64,000 bases of DNA from Candidatus Absconditabacteria bacterium (GCA_028693445.1 JAQUVI010000003.1:101212-165211); one strand, 5' to 3'. Shown: positions 20,382 to 32,016, numbered from the stretch's first letter. The notes: a model not told the origin generated them from the letters alone. Made by a program: numbers and translations.

Positions 20382-23345
20382 ATGACCAAAAGAGAATTTC
20401 CAGCTAGTTTCGATCATACAACTACCAAACAATTGTATGAACAACGAGAAGCCAAAAAATTATTTACACCAAACGATAATCATAGCTATGATGGTAAATT
20501 TGTAGTACCTATTCCACCGCCAAATGTGACAGGAATCCTCCATTTAGGACATGCTATGACAATGGCTCTAGAAGACATTATGATCAGACACGCTCGCATG
20601 AACAACAAAGAAGCTCTTTGGGTACCAGGTACTGACCATGCAGGAATCTCTACCCAAGTAGTAGTAGAAAAAAAAGTTGCCAAAGAAGAGGGTAAATCTA
20701 GACATCAATTCGAAAGATCAGAATTCATAAATAAAATCCGAGACCGAGCAAGTTCTTGTAGATCTACGATTGTAAATCAGACCAAAATGATGTGATCTGC
20801 TTGCGATCGATCAAGAGAACAATTTACCCTTTCAGAAAAGCTTTCTCGTGCAGTTAGAAAATCATTTGTAAATCTAGCAAACGCACAAAAAATATATCAA
20901 TCAAACTATATTATCAACCGATGTCCGAGATGTCAGACAGTACTTTCTGACTTAGAGGCTGAACACAAAGATACGGTAGGAAAACTTTATTATATCCAAT
21001 ATTTCAATCCAGAAAAAACAGCTAGTATCACGGTTGCAACATCTCGTCCAGAAACTATGTTTGGAGATGTGGCAATTGCTGTGCATCCAGAAGGGCAACG
21101 AAAAGAGCGAATTGGTAAAACTATTTGTATCCCAATTTCCAACAAAGAGATACCTGTGGTTTCAGAAGATACTGTAGCATTGGATTTTGGTACATGAGCT
21201 CTCAAAGTAACTCCAGTACACGATCCTGTCGATTTTGCCCTTGGACAAAAACATAATCTCCCTCTAGATATTTTTGCATTTGATAAAGCAGGAATCTGGA
21301 CAGAAGTTGCTGGTGAATTTAGCGGAAAAGATAGCAAAAAACATTTCGCAGAATTTATAGAAGTTTTGGAACAAAAAGGACATCTTACAAAAGCTGAAGA
21401 TTATCCAACCACAGTTCCTCACTGCGAAAGATGTAATACTAGAGTTGAACCATTAGTTTCCAAACAACGATTTGTAGACGTAAAAGAATACGCAGAACAA
21501 TCTATCAACGCCGTTAAAACATGAGAAACCACAATTCATCCTGCAAGATTCAACAAAACATTTTTCGATTGGATGGAAAATATCAGACCACGATGTATTT
21601 CTAGACAACTTCGACGATGACATAGAATTCCAGTTCGATACTGTGAAAAATGACACGCTCATCCTATGGACGAAGACGCTTTTTTCGAAAATATCGAGCA
21701 AACAGACGGATTTGTGTTGGGACATATAGTTTTCAACCTTGTTGCTGATGATAGATTAGAAAAAACATTCTCTATCGAAAAATTAATAGAACTTCTAAAT
21801 ACAACAAGTCTTACTCCACAAAATGGAACAATCGGAGATATTTATCACACAATTTACAGTACAAAATTCAAAGATAATCAAACATTACTCAATCAAGTAG
21901 AAACAATCAAAACAGCAATTCACAACAAAGATACAAATCAGATTATATTATTATTAAAAACATTACCAAATATCGTAAGTACTGACGATGGACAATTTAT
22001 ATTAGAATTTGCATGTAAAACATGTGGAAGCACAGAAATAGTACAAGATAACGATGTATTGGATACTTGGTTTTCTAGTGCATTACGACCTTTCGCGATT
22101 ATGGGACGACCAGAAAATACAGAAGATTTAGCTGAATACTACCCTAGTGAAGTACTAGAAACTGGATACGACATCCTCTTTTTCCGAGTTGCAAGAATGA
22201 TGATGATGGGATTTGCCAACACTGGGAAATCACCATTCAAACACGTTTATCTCCATGGTCTCGTAAGAGATGGAAAAGGGAAAAAAATGTCCAAATCAGC
22301 AGGAAATGGAATCGATCCAATAGAACTTATAAACAGTCACGGACCAGATGCTCTCAGACTTAGCCTAATCACAGGTGCAACACCTGGAAACGATCTCAAA
22401 TATTCGTTGACAAAGGTCGATTACTCGTCCAGATTTTTGCACAAACTCCGAAATGCCTGCAAATACGTAGATATGAAGTTTGAAGCAAGCGAACTTTCTC
22501 GAGAAGAAGAACGTGATTTCATCAAAGCAAACTTTGCACAAACAACAGACGCAGACAAGTGGATTCTAAATATTTTTGATAAACATATCGATCAAATCAA
22601 CCAATATTTCAAAGACTTCATGTATGGTGAAGCTGCAAGTAGCATTATAGAATTTGTTTGGAACTTCTTTTGTGATTGGTATATCGAGATCACCAAATCA
22701 TCTCAATCACCTGTTACAGCGCATATTCTTCGTTACAGCATAGGAACTATTCTCAAGATATTGCATCCATTCGCACCATTTGTTACAGAAACATTACGAG
22801 ATTTATTTAGTTTCAAAGGACATTTGATCCAACAATCACGACCAACATCATTAAACCAAGAACCAGCTCGTGATACTTTCAACCTCTTCACTCAAGTTAT
22901 CTGAGCAATTAGAAATCTGAGACAAGATAACGATATCAAACCAAACGAAAAGGTTAATATTTTCATCAAAGGCATCGCTGACAAAGACGCTTGGACAGAA
23001 TATGTTCCACTGATAACTAAGTTAAATATGGCACTTTCTATCACGTTTATGGATGATAACCAAAATATGGAAGACAACGTTTATATCCAAGTGGTAGAAA
23101 CATTGACCGTAGGTGTCCAGACACATCAGGAGATCAATTGGGCAGAAATTGAAAGCAAATTAACCAAAGAAATCGACCAGTTATCCAAGCATATAGAAAA
23201 CCAAGATCGCATGCTCAACTCAGGCGACTTCCGCTCCAAAGCCCCTGCAAATGTTGTAGCTGATAGGGAAAAGAGTTTACAGGAAAATAGAGAGAAATTG
23301 GTTAAGATGAATGAGGAGTTGGAGAATGTTAAAAAGAATAAATAA
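20382..23345 (+). CDS. valS: Valyl-tRNA synthetase
   Basis: ValS charges tRNA-Val and edits misactivated Thr. The 987-residue protein has the class I signature HLGHA (54-58) after PPPNVTG, the editing domain, KMSKS (635-639), the anticodon-binding helical domain and a C-terminal coiled coil (about 880-987). Eight CGA codons (20739, 20745, 20808, 20919, 21591, 21612, 21615 and 21636) fall on Trp positions of the family, for example CISRQLWWGHRIPVWYC, so CGA is Trp here. TGA is Gly but rare in this gene compared with accessory genes. Expression is probably controlled by the upstream attenuator. Confidence 0.98.
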
Positions 23346-23392
23346 CGAATCAGTCATTGCGAATAAAAATGAAACAATCCAAAATACAGAGA

Positions 23393-23418
23393 AACTGCAC
23401 GGTTGTGCAGTTTTTTCT
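23393..23418 (+). terminator. valS terminator
   Basis: AACTGCAC / GTGCAGTT stem with GGTT loop and a T run. Just before it, 23353-23380 is a degenerate GTCATTGCGA...AACAATCC dispersed repeat. Confidence 0.9.
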
Positions 23419-23520
23419 TTTTATAAAATTTAGTAAGACATTAACTAAATTTTACCTTTATCAGATTGACTTTTATAATCATTTCTTTATGAAATTCATA
23501 TTTATTTATTAAAAAGAAGC

Positions 23521-24414
23521 ATGACAGAAGTAAATAAAAGAATACACTTTTTTCAAGTTTCTATTTCATGAGATAAGTTTGAAAATATTTTGAAAGAAAT
23601 CTTAAAACTTGATGGAGAAAATATGTATTTTTGATACAAAAGAACATATTTAGCAGACTTAAATGAAAGACAAGAACGAATCGAGGGAATCTTTAGAGAA
23701 TTAAGAACCGAAGATATACCTGCTAAATGAAAAATTGGTAAAAGAGAGGTTCATGAATTATGATTATGAACTAATGAATGATTATCTGAGGCAACACATT
23801 TCATTTACTTTAAATCAAGCAAGATATTGGCTATTGAATACAATTTTCATTGAACTAAAGCAAATGCATTAGAAGAATATATTAATCAAAAAATAAAACT
23901 TTTGCCAACAGTAAAAGATATTATGGTAACAATTAATATAATTTTAAGAAAAGATATTTTAGAAATAGTTGCAGATTTATCTCAAATAAAAATGGTAGAA
24001 TTTGGTATTTCAAAGAACAATATCAATGCTGTAAAAAATTTAGATGAGAACTTATTTGATGCTTTAAAGAGTGCATCAGAATTTTGAGATACAGAATATA
24101 TAGAGATTATTTTAAAACCAGCACATAAATCAAGAAATAGAATAATGGGAACCGACAATACTGCCTGATTCATACAAAAAATAAAAAACTTTTTTAAACA
24201 CGATCAGTGAAACGATACTAAATTCAAAATCAAATGAGTACATAAGAGGTCATATAAAATAGAATATTTTGATTTATTAGAAAGTAAGGTAGAATCAAAA
24301 GTTAAAGCGGTCAAAATTTGAAAATCAAAAATGTTAGATTCACAAAATATGTTTTTACAAATAGTTGAAGCATTCAAAGATCGTAAAAACTATCTTTTAA
24401 AAATAATTCAATAA
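23521..24414 (+). CDS. Unknown protein, first gene of a putative defence operon
   Basis: A 297-residue soluble protein. The arrangement HFFQVSISGD near the start, EGLSEATHFIYFKSSKILAIEYNFHGTKANALEEYI in the first half (here given with its key residues H94, F97, Y110 and H113 approximately), and a basic C terminus recalls DUF6731-type proteins found in phage-defence settings; this is a weak assignment from memory. About 13 of 18 glycines are TGA. It is followed after 5 bases by a membrane protein and then by a HEPN-like gene, so the three form one operon. Confidence 0.6.
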
Positions 24415-24419
24415 TAACC

Positions 24420-24884
24420 ATGACAAACAATTTCTATAAGCAAAATTTTATAATTATTGAAACAGCAATTTCATTCGTATTGTGATTTATAATATATTTA
24501 ATAGGAAATTATTTCCTTTCTTTTAATTCAATAAATGAAAATTTTGTATTCACACGAATACAGTCATTAATTGGATTATTGTGATTTTTAATAACAACAC
24601 TATCCATTATTTTTTCTTTGAAAGATTGACCAAAACTTGAAAAATTACAAAAATCATGACAATATCACAATGTTATTAATATCTACATAAACACAATAAA
24701 ACGGATATGAATTCGAATTCTAGTACGATTATGAATTAAATTTATTAATAGTGATGATGTTAAAATAGTAGATTGACTGGTGTTATCTATCAACGTAACA
24801 CTTCTTTCAATAAAATTATTCCGCTGTATTTGGATTACCAACAAACTATTTACATTAACAATACCATCTAAAGATAGTATTTAA
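24420..24884 (+). CDS. Membrane protein of the putative defence operon
   Basis: A 154-residue protein with two strong N-terminal membrane helices (about 9-33 and 46-68) and a third weaker hydrophobic segment near 120-140. Glycines in the helices are TGA, so a standard-code reading breaks it into pieces. It lies 5 bases after the previous gene and 13 bases before the HEPN-like gene. No family is recognised. A membrane partner next to a HEPN protein would fit an abortive-infection module, which is inference. Confidence 0.65.
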
Positions 24885-24897
24885 TTCTTTAAAAAAA

Positions 24898-25545
24898 ATG
24901 GAAAAATTTGAACAAGCAATGAAAATGATAAAAGAGTTACAAATAAATTTAAGTACAGCTTATGAACACTTTTTAGTTCGAGATGCACTAAAAAAATCTA
25001 TTGCACCAAATATAAAAGGAGATGAAGCAGAGAACAATTTAGACATAATAAATAAATTTATAAGATTTTTCTGAACAACTTTTGAAGCACATAGAAAAAC
25101 ATTTGCGTTAGAACTATCAAAATTTTTTGATAACGATAAAAATTCTTTGTCTTTATATAAATTAATAAACTTTATTCATTCAAATATAAAACAATTCAAT
25201 AAAAATAATTTTATTCTCTATAATAAAGATAGAAACATATACGACCTGGCAGATGCATATAAACCAATAACAAACAAAGTATTAAGTAATATAAAAGCCG
25301 AAATTGAAGCAGAAGAAAATTTAATAAAAAAACTACGAGATTATAGAAGTAAAAATTTAGCTCATAATGATATAAAGACACAAGAGATTAGTTTGTTTAT
25401 ATGAGAAATTGATGAATTATTCAAAAAAACACAAAAACGACTAAATACTATATCAAACAGAATAAATCATGAGGAACGGCGATGATTATGAACAGATACA
25501 AACACAGAAAACTGTATTTACTCTGTTATTGATAAATTAAAATAA
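24898..25545 (+). CDS. HEPN/AbiU2-like putative RNase effector
   Basis: A 215-residue helical protein. The segment RSKNLAHND holds R150 and H156, the R-x(4-6)-H pair of HEPN RNases, in the position and context of the AbiU2-type HEPN domain (K/R-rich helix, then AHND). HEPN proteins of this kind act as toxins in abortive infection or toxin-antitoxin systems. The upstream genes could be the sensor and regulator. It ends just before a gene with a very different codon style. Activity is inferred from the motif only. Confidence 0.7.
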
Positions 25546-25573
25546 ATTATCCTTTACCCCAACCCCTCCCTCA

Positions 25574-26035
25574 ATGCCCTACAAACACACTCAATTTAGC
25601 TATCTAATGCTAGTTGTTACCCTAATCGTACTAGCACTTTTCGCATGGTCGTATATAACAGCTTCTGCTGAGCCTGTTTCATACAACTCTGGTCCAAATT
25701 TTGCTATCACTAGCATAATGACGTTGATTGTTTTTCTGCTTGCCTCCTTCATATCACTCCAAGTACGTATTGATGAAAAATATGTAGCAATCAAATTTGG
25801 TTATGGGATTTTTAGGAAAAAGTTTTCGCTCGATGATATCCTATCCGCCAAAACCGTAAAAAATCATCGATATTATGGATGGGGAATTAGAGTATGGTTC
25901 TGGCCCAAGATGTGGATTTTTAATGTTTCTGGTTTTGATGCAGTTGAAATAAAAATGAAAAATGATAAGATATACAGGATAGGGAGTGACGAACCCAAGA
26001 AATTAGAACAAGCAATTCTGAAGGCTATGAGATAA
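25574..26035 (+). CDS. Membrane protein with bacterial PH-like domain
   Basis: A 153-residue protein with two N-terminal membrane helices (about 9-29 and 44-62) then a PH-like/DUF304-like domain: VRIDEKYVAIKFGYGIF, a YYGWGIR motif and FDAVEIKM near the end. One CGA reads sensibly as Trp (NHWYYGWGIR). None of its glycines is TGA, unlike its neighbours, which suggests recent transfer or different selection. It ends in a strong terminator, so it is a single-gene unit. Function unknown. Confidence 0.85.
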   Translation: MPYKHTQFSYLMLVVTLIVLALFAWSYITASAEPVSYNSGPNFAITSIMTLIVFLLASFISLQVRIDEKYVAIKFGYGIFRKKFSLDDILSAKTVKNHRYYGWGIRVWFWPKMWIFNVSGFDAVEIKMKNDKIYRIGSDEPKKLEQAILKAMR

Positions 26036-26044
26036 ATCCTTACT

Positions 26045-26069
26045 CCTCACAACACCTGTGAGGTTTTTT
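26045..26069 (+). terminator. Rho-independent terminator
   Basis: CCTCACA / TGTGAGG stem, 5-base loop, six T, 10 bases after the PH-like gene. Confidence 0.9.
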
Positions 26070-26148
26070 ATAAATAATTCATCTTGATTTTACTTCAGAT
26101 TTACGATATAATTCCACAAATAGACAAATTTATCAATATACTATACTA

Positions 26149-27177
26149 ATGCCAAAACTTATGATTAGAAATAGCTCAGCAGAATTTCTTATTTTCAGTT
26201 CACAAGCTGGAGAAGATGGAATAGAGGTTCGTGTACAAAATGAAAATGTCTGGCTTAGTCAAAAACTTATAGCTAAACTTTTTGATGTTGAAGTAAATAC
26301 AATAAACTACCACCTTAAAGAGATTTTTTCCTCTTGAGAATTAGAGGAAAGTTCAGTTATTCGAAAATTTGGAATAACTGCCGAAGATGGCAAAGTTTAC
26401 CAAACAAATCATTATAGTTTAGAAGCAATTATCGCCGTTGGTTATCGTGTAAATTCTCAAAAAGCGACTAATTTCAGAAGACGAGCAACACAAGTTCTCA
26501 AAGACTTCACCCTTCGCGGATATGTTTTGGATGATGTAAGACTCAAAAATGGAGCATATTTAAATAAACAATATTTCAAAGATTTGATTCTGGAAATCCG
26601 CGATATCCGTGAAAGCGAAAGAAATTTTTACCAACAAATAACTGATATCTATGCAACTGCTTTAGATTATGATTTACACTCTCCCACTACCAAAGATTTT
26701 TTTGCTATGGTTCAAAACAAACTTCATTTTGCTATTCATGGACATACTGCAGCAGAAATAATTGTAGATAGAGCAAATCACAAAAAAGAGCATATGGGAC
26801 TCAAAACACGAAAAAAATCTCCAATAGGAAAAATACTAAAATCTGATGTTATCGTTGCAAAAAACTATCTCAACGAGAAAGAAATCAAAGCATTAAATAG
26901 AATTGTAACCATGTATTTGGACTACGCAGAAAACCAAGCAGAAAAATGAATTCCTATGACAATGAAAGACCGATCAGAAAAACTCAATGCATTTCTCCAA
27001 TTTAACGAGGCAGACATCCTTGAAAATCTAGGTAAAGTAGATGCAGAAATGGCAAAAGCGTTCGCAGAAAGTGAATTTGAACAATATAAACCAATTCAAG
27101 ATAAACTTTTTGAATCAGATTTTGATCGTTTAGTAAAAGAAGCTAACAAGAAATTAATTGATAAAGAAAATATATAA
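26149..27177 (+). CDS. RhuM family protein
   Basis: RhuM-family proteins are DNA-binding-like proteins linked to virulence or mobile elements. The 342-residue protein has the family order: EVRVQNENVWLSQKLIAKLFDV, VNTINYHLKEIF, the FRRWATQVLKDF segment with CGA as Trp, RGYVLDDVRLK, then HFAIHGHTAAEII and MTMKDWSEKLNAFL (CGA as Trp). Two in-frame TGA codons are Gly (26335 region and 26947 region). It probably works alone; the following 209 bases hold no gene. RhuM genes are often horizontally acquired. Confidence 0.92.
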
Positions 27178-27386
27178 TACTCAAGGAAAGCCTTGATTGA
27201 ATAATTTAAAGAGAAAATTTATATTGTCAAAACAGTTAATAAAAGCCATAATAGTACTTTTTACCGGCTCCGGTAAATATGAGACGTTTTTTCAACTTCT
27301 CTTGTTTTCCAGCCACAAAACACTATCAAGAATTCATATAATTATAGATCCAAAATCTAACGTTCTAAATACTAATATCCAAAATT

Positions 27387-28379
27387 ATGTCTCTCTACCA
27401 ATCCCCAATCCGAAAAACAATCCAAAAAGATATATACAACAAACCAACCTTTACCATAAACCTCTTCGGTAAGGACTATTTTTGAACAATCAAAACCAAA
27501 AAACTCGGACCTATTACCCTCAAACGATATCAGATTCTATGAATTGAATTGCCAAAAGATCACAAAGAAATTAGCAAGGCTATCCAAGAAATAAAATCCA
27601 AGTTTTGACATCATTGGACAGATATTTTTTTCCAACGAGGTATCACATCCACAATCCAAACTTTTAATGTCAAAGACATAAACAATGAATTATCTAACTC
27701 ACTCAGAGATACTAGACTAAGCCTTCGTTCAAGAATGAGAGAAGACTACCATCTGATCCATTCATTTAGAGAAAATTTGCCAGAAAGTGGGATTGTTTAT
27801 GACCTAAGCAAAACTGACGAAGAACTCATCAAAGATATGAATAAAGCCTCTAGTTTACGTACCAAAAAAGCCATCAAAAATGATATTGGATTTAGAGCAA
27901 TCACAGAAGCTGAATACGATAAATTTTATCATAAACGACAACAAACTGCTGGTAAAAAATGATTTCATACCATCACCAAACATCAATATCACAAACTCGT
28001 TAAACATCTCATAAGTACCCATACAGGAAATGTTTTTATCACAGAACATGAATGAGAAATTTTGTCTGGTGCCATCTGTATTTTCGACCAAAAAAATCTA
28101 GTTTGTCTCTACAGTTTTGCTGACAGAAACCATAATAATATTTGATGACAACAATACCTCAAATTCAAGATATTTACCTGGGGAAGAGCCGAGTGATTTG
28201 CTACATGCGACATGATGTGAGGCGCGCCAACCGGCTTCCCAGAACACGAACTCGCCAGCGTCAGCGCATTCAAAGAATCTATGTGAGGGATCAAAACTGA
28301 ATATACAGGAAATTTCGATATCGTCCTAAATCCTCGACTCTATAAAATATTTAAACGAATGTTTACTCTAAGAAAATAA
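27387..28379 (+). CDS. FemAB-family peptidyltransferase
   Basis: FemAB proteins transfer amino acids from aminoacyl-tRNA to the peptidoglycan stem peptide or to other acceptors. The 330-residue protein shows the paired GNAT-like layout: RMREDYHLIHSF in the middle, KAGKKGFHTI-type central region, then CIFDQKNLVCLYSFADR and the C-terminal signature DMMGGAPTGFPEH with KESMGGIKTEYTGNFDIV. It uses TGA for Gly throughout. Only one copy is present. The acceptor (interpeptide bridge or other) cannot be read from sequence. Confidence 0.88.
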
Positions 28380-28441
28380 ATTGACTTTTATAAAAAAATA
28401 TTTATAATTAAAGAGTATTTATTTCAATAAAAAACAATACA

Positions 28442-28963
28442 ATGAGAAACAGTTATTTCAATAGTTTTCAAGAAGAAACATTGGGTAACATATCAGATTT
28501 AAAAAATTTTAAAAATATAAGCAACTTTATAGCTCATAATTTTCTTAAAAAGACAAAAAAACAAGATATGATAATAAGTAGTAAAGAAACATCAAAAACA
28601 AGCAAAATAGAAACAATTAAACAATTAACAACTAAAGCTGAAAATACCAAAGAAACTCTTGAAAAAACCTATAACATAATAAATAAACATATTTGGAACC
28701 TAAAAACTCGACTAGAAACAGAAATAAGTAAATCATGAAAAGAAATAAAAAATTTAAATAAAAAAATAAAAAAATCTTCTTTGGAAAAACAAGAAATTGG
28801 TCAAATGATAGATGAAATAAATATTAATATAGAAATTATTAAAAACGACGAAAATATAATTAATAATCTTGATGAATTAGAAAGAATGGAAGAAGAACGA
28901 GAAAATTTTATAAATATAGCAGAAAGTTATTTACCTTACGAACGTAAAGGAAATAAAGAATAA
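28442..28963 (+). CDS. Coiled-coil protein, unknown
   Basis: A 173-residue Lys/Glu/Asn/Ile-rich protein with long heptad patterns at about 60-110 and 120-165 and no membrane segment. One in-frame TGA (near 28736) is Gly. It precedes the flavoprotein gene by 19 bases and may be co-transcribed. No family is recognised. Confidence 0.7.
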
Positions 28964-28982
28964 TTATTTATAAAAATAAACT

Positions 28983-30089
28983 ATGTACGATATAATTATT
29001 ATTTGAGGATGAGCTGCTGGGCTTTTTTGTGCAGGACAACTACCCAAAGAAAACAAGAAAATCATCTTAGAAAAAACTGATAAACTTTGAACAAAAGTTC
29101 TTCTTTCCGGTTGAGGAAGATGTAATTTTTCTAATGCAAACATAGATCCAATAAACGATTATTTTGGACAAAACAAAAAAGCACTTCCAAGCCTTTTTCA
29201 CAAATTTGGATCAGATGACATGAAAAAATTTTTACAAGAAAATTGAATTGAAATACAAAAAGAAGACAATGGAAGATTAATTCTCAAAAGTGGAAAAGCT
29301 GAAGAACTAAATAATCTGCTTATCAAAAAAACAATAGAAAACAACACAGAAACGAAACTAAATCAGGAGATTATCAACGTTTCAAAAAAGGAAGATCTAT
29401 TTATCATAAAAACAAATGAAGATATTTTTGAAACAAAAAACCTCATAATTGCAACTTGATGAAAGTCTTTTCCTCAAATCGGAGCTACTGATTTTGCTTT
29501 ACAAATTGCACAACAATTCTGATTGGAAACAACTAAAACACTTCCAGGACTTTGTGGTATAGAAACCAACGAAGATTTTTCAATGCTCACATGAAACAGC
29601 ATTAAATCAACAATCACACTCAACTATCACAACAAACCTATTTTCCAACAAACAGGAGATTTATTATTTACTCATCGATGACTATCTTGACCTGGGATTT
29701 TCAATATAACAAATGCATTAGCTGAATTCAAAATACAAAAAAAAATCTGATTAAATGTCATTGCGAGTGAAATGAAGCAATCCATCTGATTTTCCGATTT
29801 CACGATAACAATTGTATTCAACCCAACTACGGCAATCAAAAAAATCACGAATCATTTTCATGGGGAACAAATAGCCGAATTTACGATAAAATCTCTTAGA
29901 CCCCGAGAAGAAGCAAAAATAATGGTCGGCGGAGTCCATATGAAAGAAATCCTCCCAACTATGGAAAGTAAAAAGACCGCCTGACTCTACTTTATAGGCG
30001 AGGCGCTGGATATCACATGAAAGACATGAGGCTACAACCTCCAACGATGCCGGACCAGCGCCTTCGCCTGCGCCAAATCTATAAAATAA
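28983..30089 (+). CDS. BaiN/HI0933-family flavoprotein
   Basis: An NAD(P)/FAD-dependent oxidoreductase of unknown substrate. The 368-residue protein starts with the FAD-binding motif IIIIGGGAAGLFCAGQL (three Gly from TGA), then LLSGGGRCNFSNA, ATGGKSFPQIGATDFA and the C-terminal FIGEALDITGKTGGYNLQ. The next residues are CGA-TGC-CGG-ACC, read W-C-W-T, matching the family's GGYNLQWAWSS and showing that CGG is Trp too. Between about residues 258 and 266 the frame carries an inserted VIASEMKQS, encoded by a dispersed repeat. The gene ends in a bidirectional terminator. Confidence 0.92.
29757..29783 (+). repeat. In-frame copy of the GTCATTGCGA element in the BaiN-like gene
   Basis: gtcattgcgagtgaaatgaa then gcaatcc, read VIASEMKQS in frame. 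Confidence 0.85.
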
Positions 30090-30121
30090 AAAAGGTGCTA
30101 CGATTCCACAGCACCTTTTTT
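30089..30121. terminator. Bidirectional terminator
   Basis: AAAAAGGTGCT / AGCACCTTTTT stem with a 10-base loop between the convergent flavoprotein and cytidine deaminase genes. Confidence 0.92.
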
Positions 30122-30133
30122 CAAAATAAGAAA

Positions 30134-30601
30134 TTATTTTCTTTTTACTTTACTATAAGACCTAATTGCTTTTAGATTACTTTGAGTTCTATATCATTCT
30201 GGCAATAATTCAGACAAAGTTTTGATTTCATAATCTCAATCAGTATTTCAATTTATAAGCCAAACTTCTTGCCCAGAAACTTGTGAAAAAAGCATTATAT
30301 ATTGCAAACAAGCTCCACATGTAGGAGTATGTCCAGAATCTATCGTACAAACAGCAACAATATCATACATTCAATGAGCAACCATATTGTCTACAGCACA
30401 ACGTTCAGCACAAGTACCAAGACCACTAATCACACTTTCTATATTACATCATCCAAAAATTTCACCATCTACAGTCAAAACACTTGCTCAAATTTTGTGC
30501 ATAGAACGATGTGAAAAAGCAAATTCACGAGTTTTTTTTGCAACAGAAATCATTTCTTCTATTTGTTTTTTTGTCAAAGGACATTTAAGTTTTTTTTGCA
30601 T
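30134..30601 (-). CDS. cdd: Cytidine deaminase
   Basis: Deaminates (deoxy)cytidine to (deoxy)uridine in pyrimidine salvage, useful to a reduced, host-dependent bacterium. The 155-residue protein has the substrate motif GGCNIES, the catalytic zinc motif TCAERCA (Glu as proton shuttle) and the second Cys pair PTCGACLQ. Several Gly positions are TGA. It is in the same orientation as the downstream-mapped dCMP deaminase family but a different class of zinc deaminase from the gene at 62120. Confidence 0.94.
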
Positions 30602-30621
30602 AATAGAGAAAAATATATAAA

Positions 30622-30795
30622 TTAATTATCATTTAGCGCATCTTTTATCGCTTCATCAAAAGCTTCCAACAATTCCGGATCGTTTTCTACTCATTCTTCT
30701 TTGAGAATATTTTTAATCTGACTTATTTTTTTGTCAGTTTCACTCCACTCATCAGCACCCATAACACTGAAATCAACTTCTTGTTCTTGTGTCAT
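30622..30795 (-). CDS. Small acidic protein
   Basis: A 57-residue acidic frame (MTQEQEVDF... ending DALNDN) with one in-frame TGA as Gly, 20 bases upstream of cdd on the same strand. It has no membrane segment. It is too short to assign; codon use and position support a real gene. Confidence 0.55.
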
Positions 30796-30807
30796 CTTTA
30801 TTAATTA

Positions 30808-30931
<124 letters not shown>

Positions 30932-30938
<7 letters not shown>

Positions 30939-31915
30939 GTAAATCCAACTTTCTTGTAAACTTCAGCAATTTTTTTGTTTGCCAATTCATTTACATATAC
31001 AGCATTTTTTTTCATCAAATCAATAATTTCTTGATCACTAATCTGTGCATAACGCTCTTGAATAGGTTTCAAAAAAGCCATTATTTTTTCAAAGAGATAA
31101 TCTTTTGCTTCTTTATAACTAAGTCATCCAGCTTGATATTTTTTTCTCAAAGACGTATCTTCATCTGATGTTAAAAACAATTTACACAAAGCATATACAT
31201 TACATTGATCAGGATCTTTGGGTTCTTCAACTGTTTTGGTATCAGTTGCTATTTGTTTAACTCTCTTTAGAACTTGTTTTTCATCATCCAAAAGTCAAAT
31301 ATAATTATTGTATGATTTGGACATTTTACGTCAATCTATTCAAATTATTGTACCAACTTCAGGTTTGATATAAGGCTGAGGCAATTTAAAAGTTTCTCAA
31401 AATAAGTTATTAAATCTTTGTGCTATATCTCTGGCATATTCTACATGTTGTTTTTGGTCTTGACCAACTGGCACCACATCAGCATCATAAAGCAAAATGT
31501 CTGCTGCCATCAAAATTGGATAAGTAAAAACTCCTACACTAATTTCTTTGGCTTTACCTTTATCCAAAGCTTCTTTGTAAGAATGCATACGTTCCATAAA
31601 TCCCATATGTGTTATACATCCAAGTACCCAATTTAGTTGAGCATGTGCTGGGACATCAGCTGGATTATAAATCACGAATTTACTTAGATCCACTCCACAA
31701 GCCATATATATTTTCAAAACATTTAGGCTATTATCATGTATTGCTTTGCCATCATGTAATCAAGTCAATCCATGCATTATCGCCAAAAACAAAAAAAACT
31801 CAGCATCAGGAAATTCTTTTGACAAATCTATCATAGGCTTAACAGCTCCAAAATAGTTTGCTAAATGAATTTGACTATCTGTAGGTTTTATTCAAGTAAG
31901 AATTCTTTTTTTCAT
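30932..31915 (-). CDS. trpS: Tryptophanyl-tRNA synthetase
   Basis: Charges tRNA-Trp. The 327-residue protein has the HIGH-like motif KPTDSQIHLANYFGA at the N terminus, the VPVGQDQKQHVEYARDIA segment that builds the active site, and KMSKS in GRKMSKSYNN, with Gly residues from TGA. In this organism the enzyme should charge not only the UGG-reading tRNA but also whatever tRNA reads CGA/CGG as Trp. Those tRNAs are not in this window. The stop codon is embedded in a heptamer array. Confidence 0.96.
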
Positions 31916-31973
31916 AAAAACATATAAACAATAAAACAAATATCTTGTATATTTTTCCAAAAAAAAAGCAAAG

Positions 31974-32003
31974 GAAAAAGGAGTTGATAAAAAACCAACC
32001 CCC
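31974..32003 (-). terminator. Terminator after the 107-residue gene
   Basis: On the minus strand GGGGTTG / CAACTCC (one G-T pair) around an A/T loop, then five T. It follows the stop at 32017. Confidence 0.7.
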
Positions 32004-32016
32004 TTTCAGTCAGAAA

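Noticed and set aside
27197..27472. A 91-codon plus-strand ORF before the FemAB gene
   Set aside because: It overlaps the FemAB start in another frame, looks random, and its first half is A/T-rich intergenic sequence.
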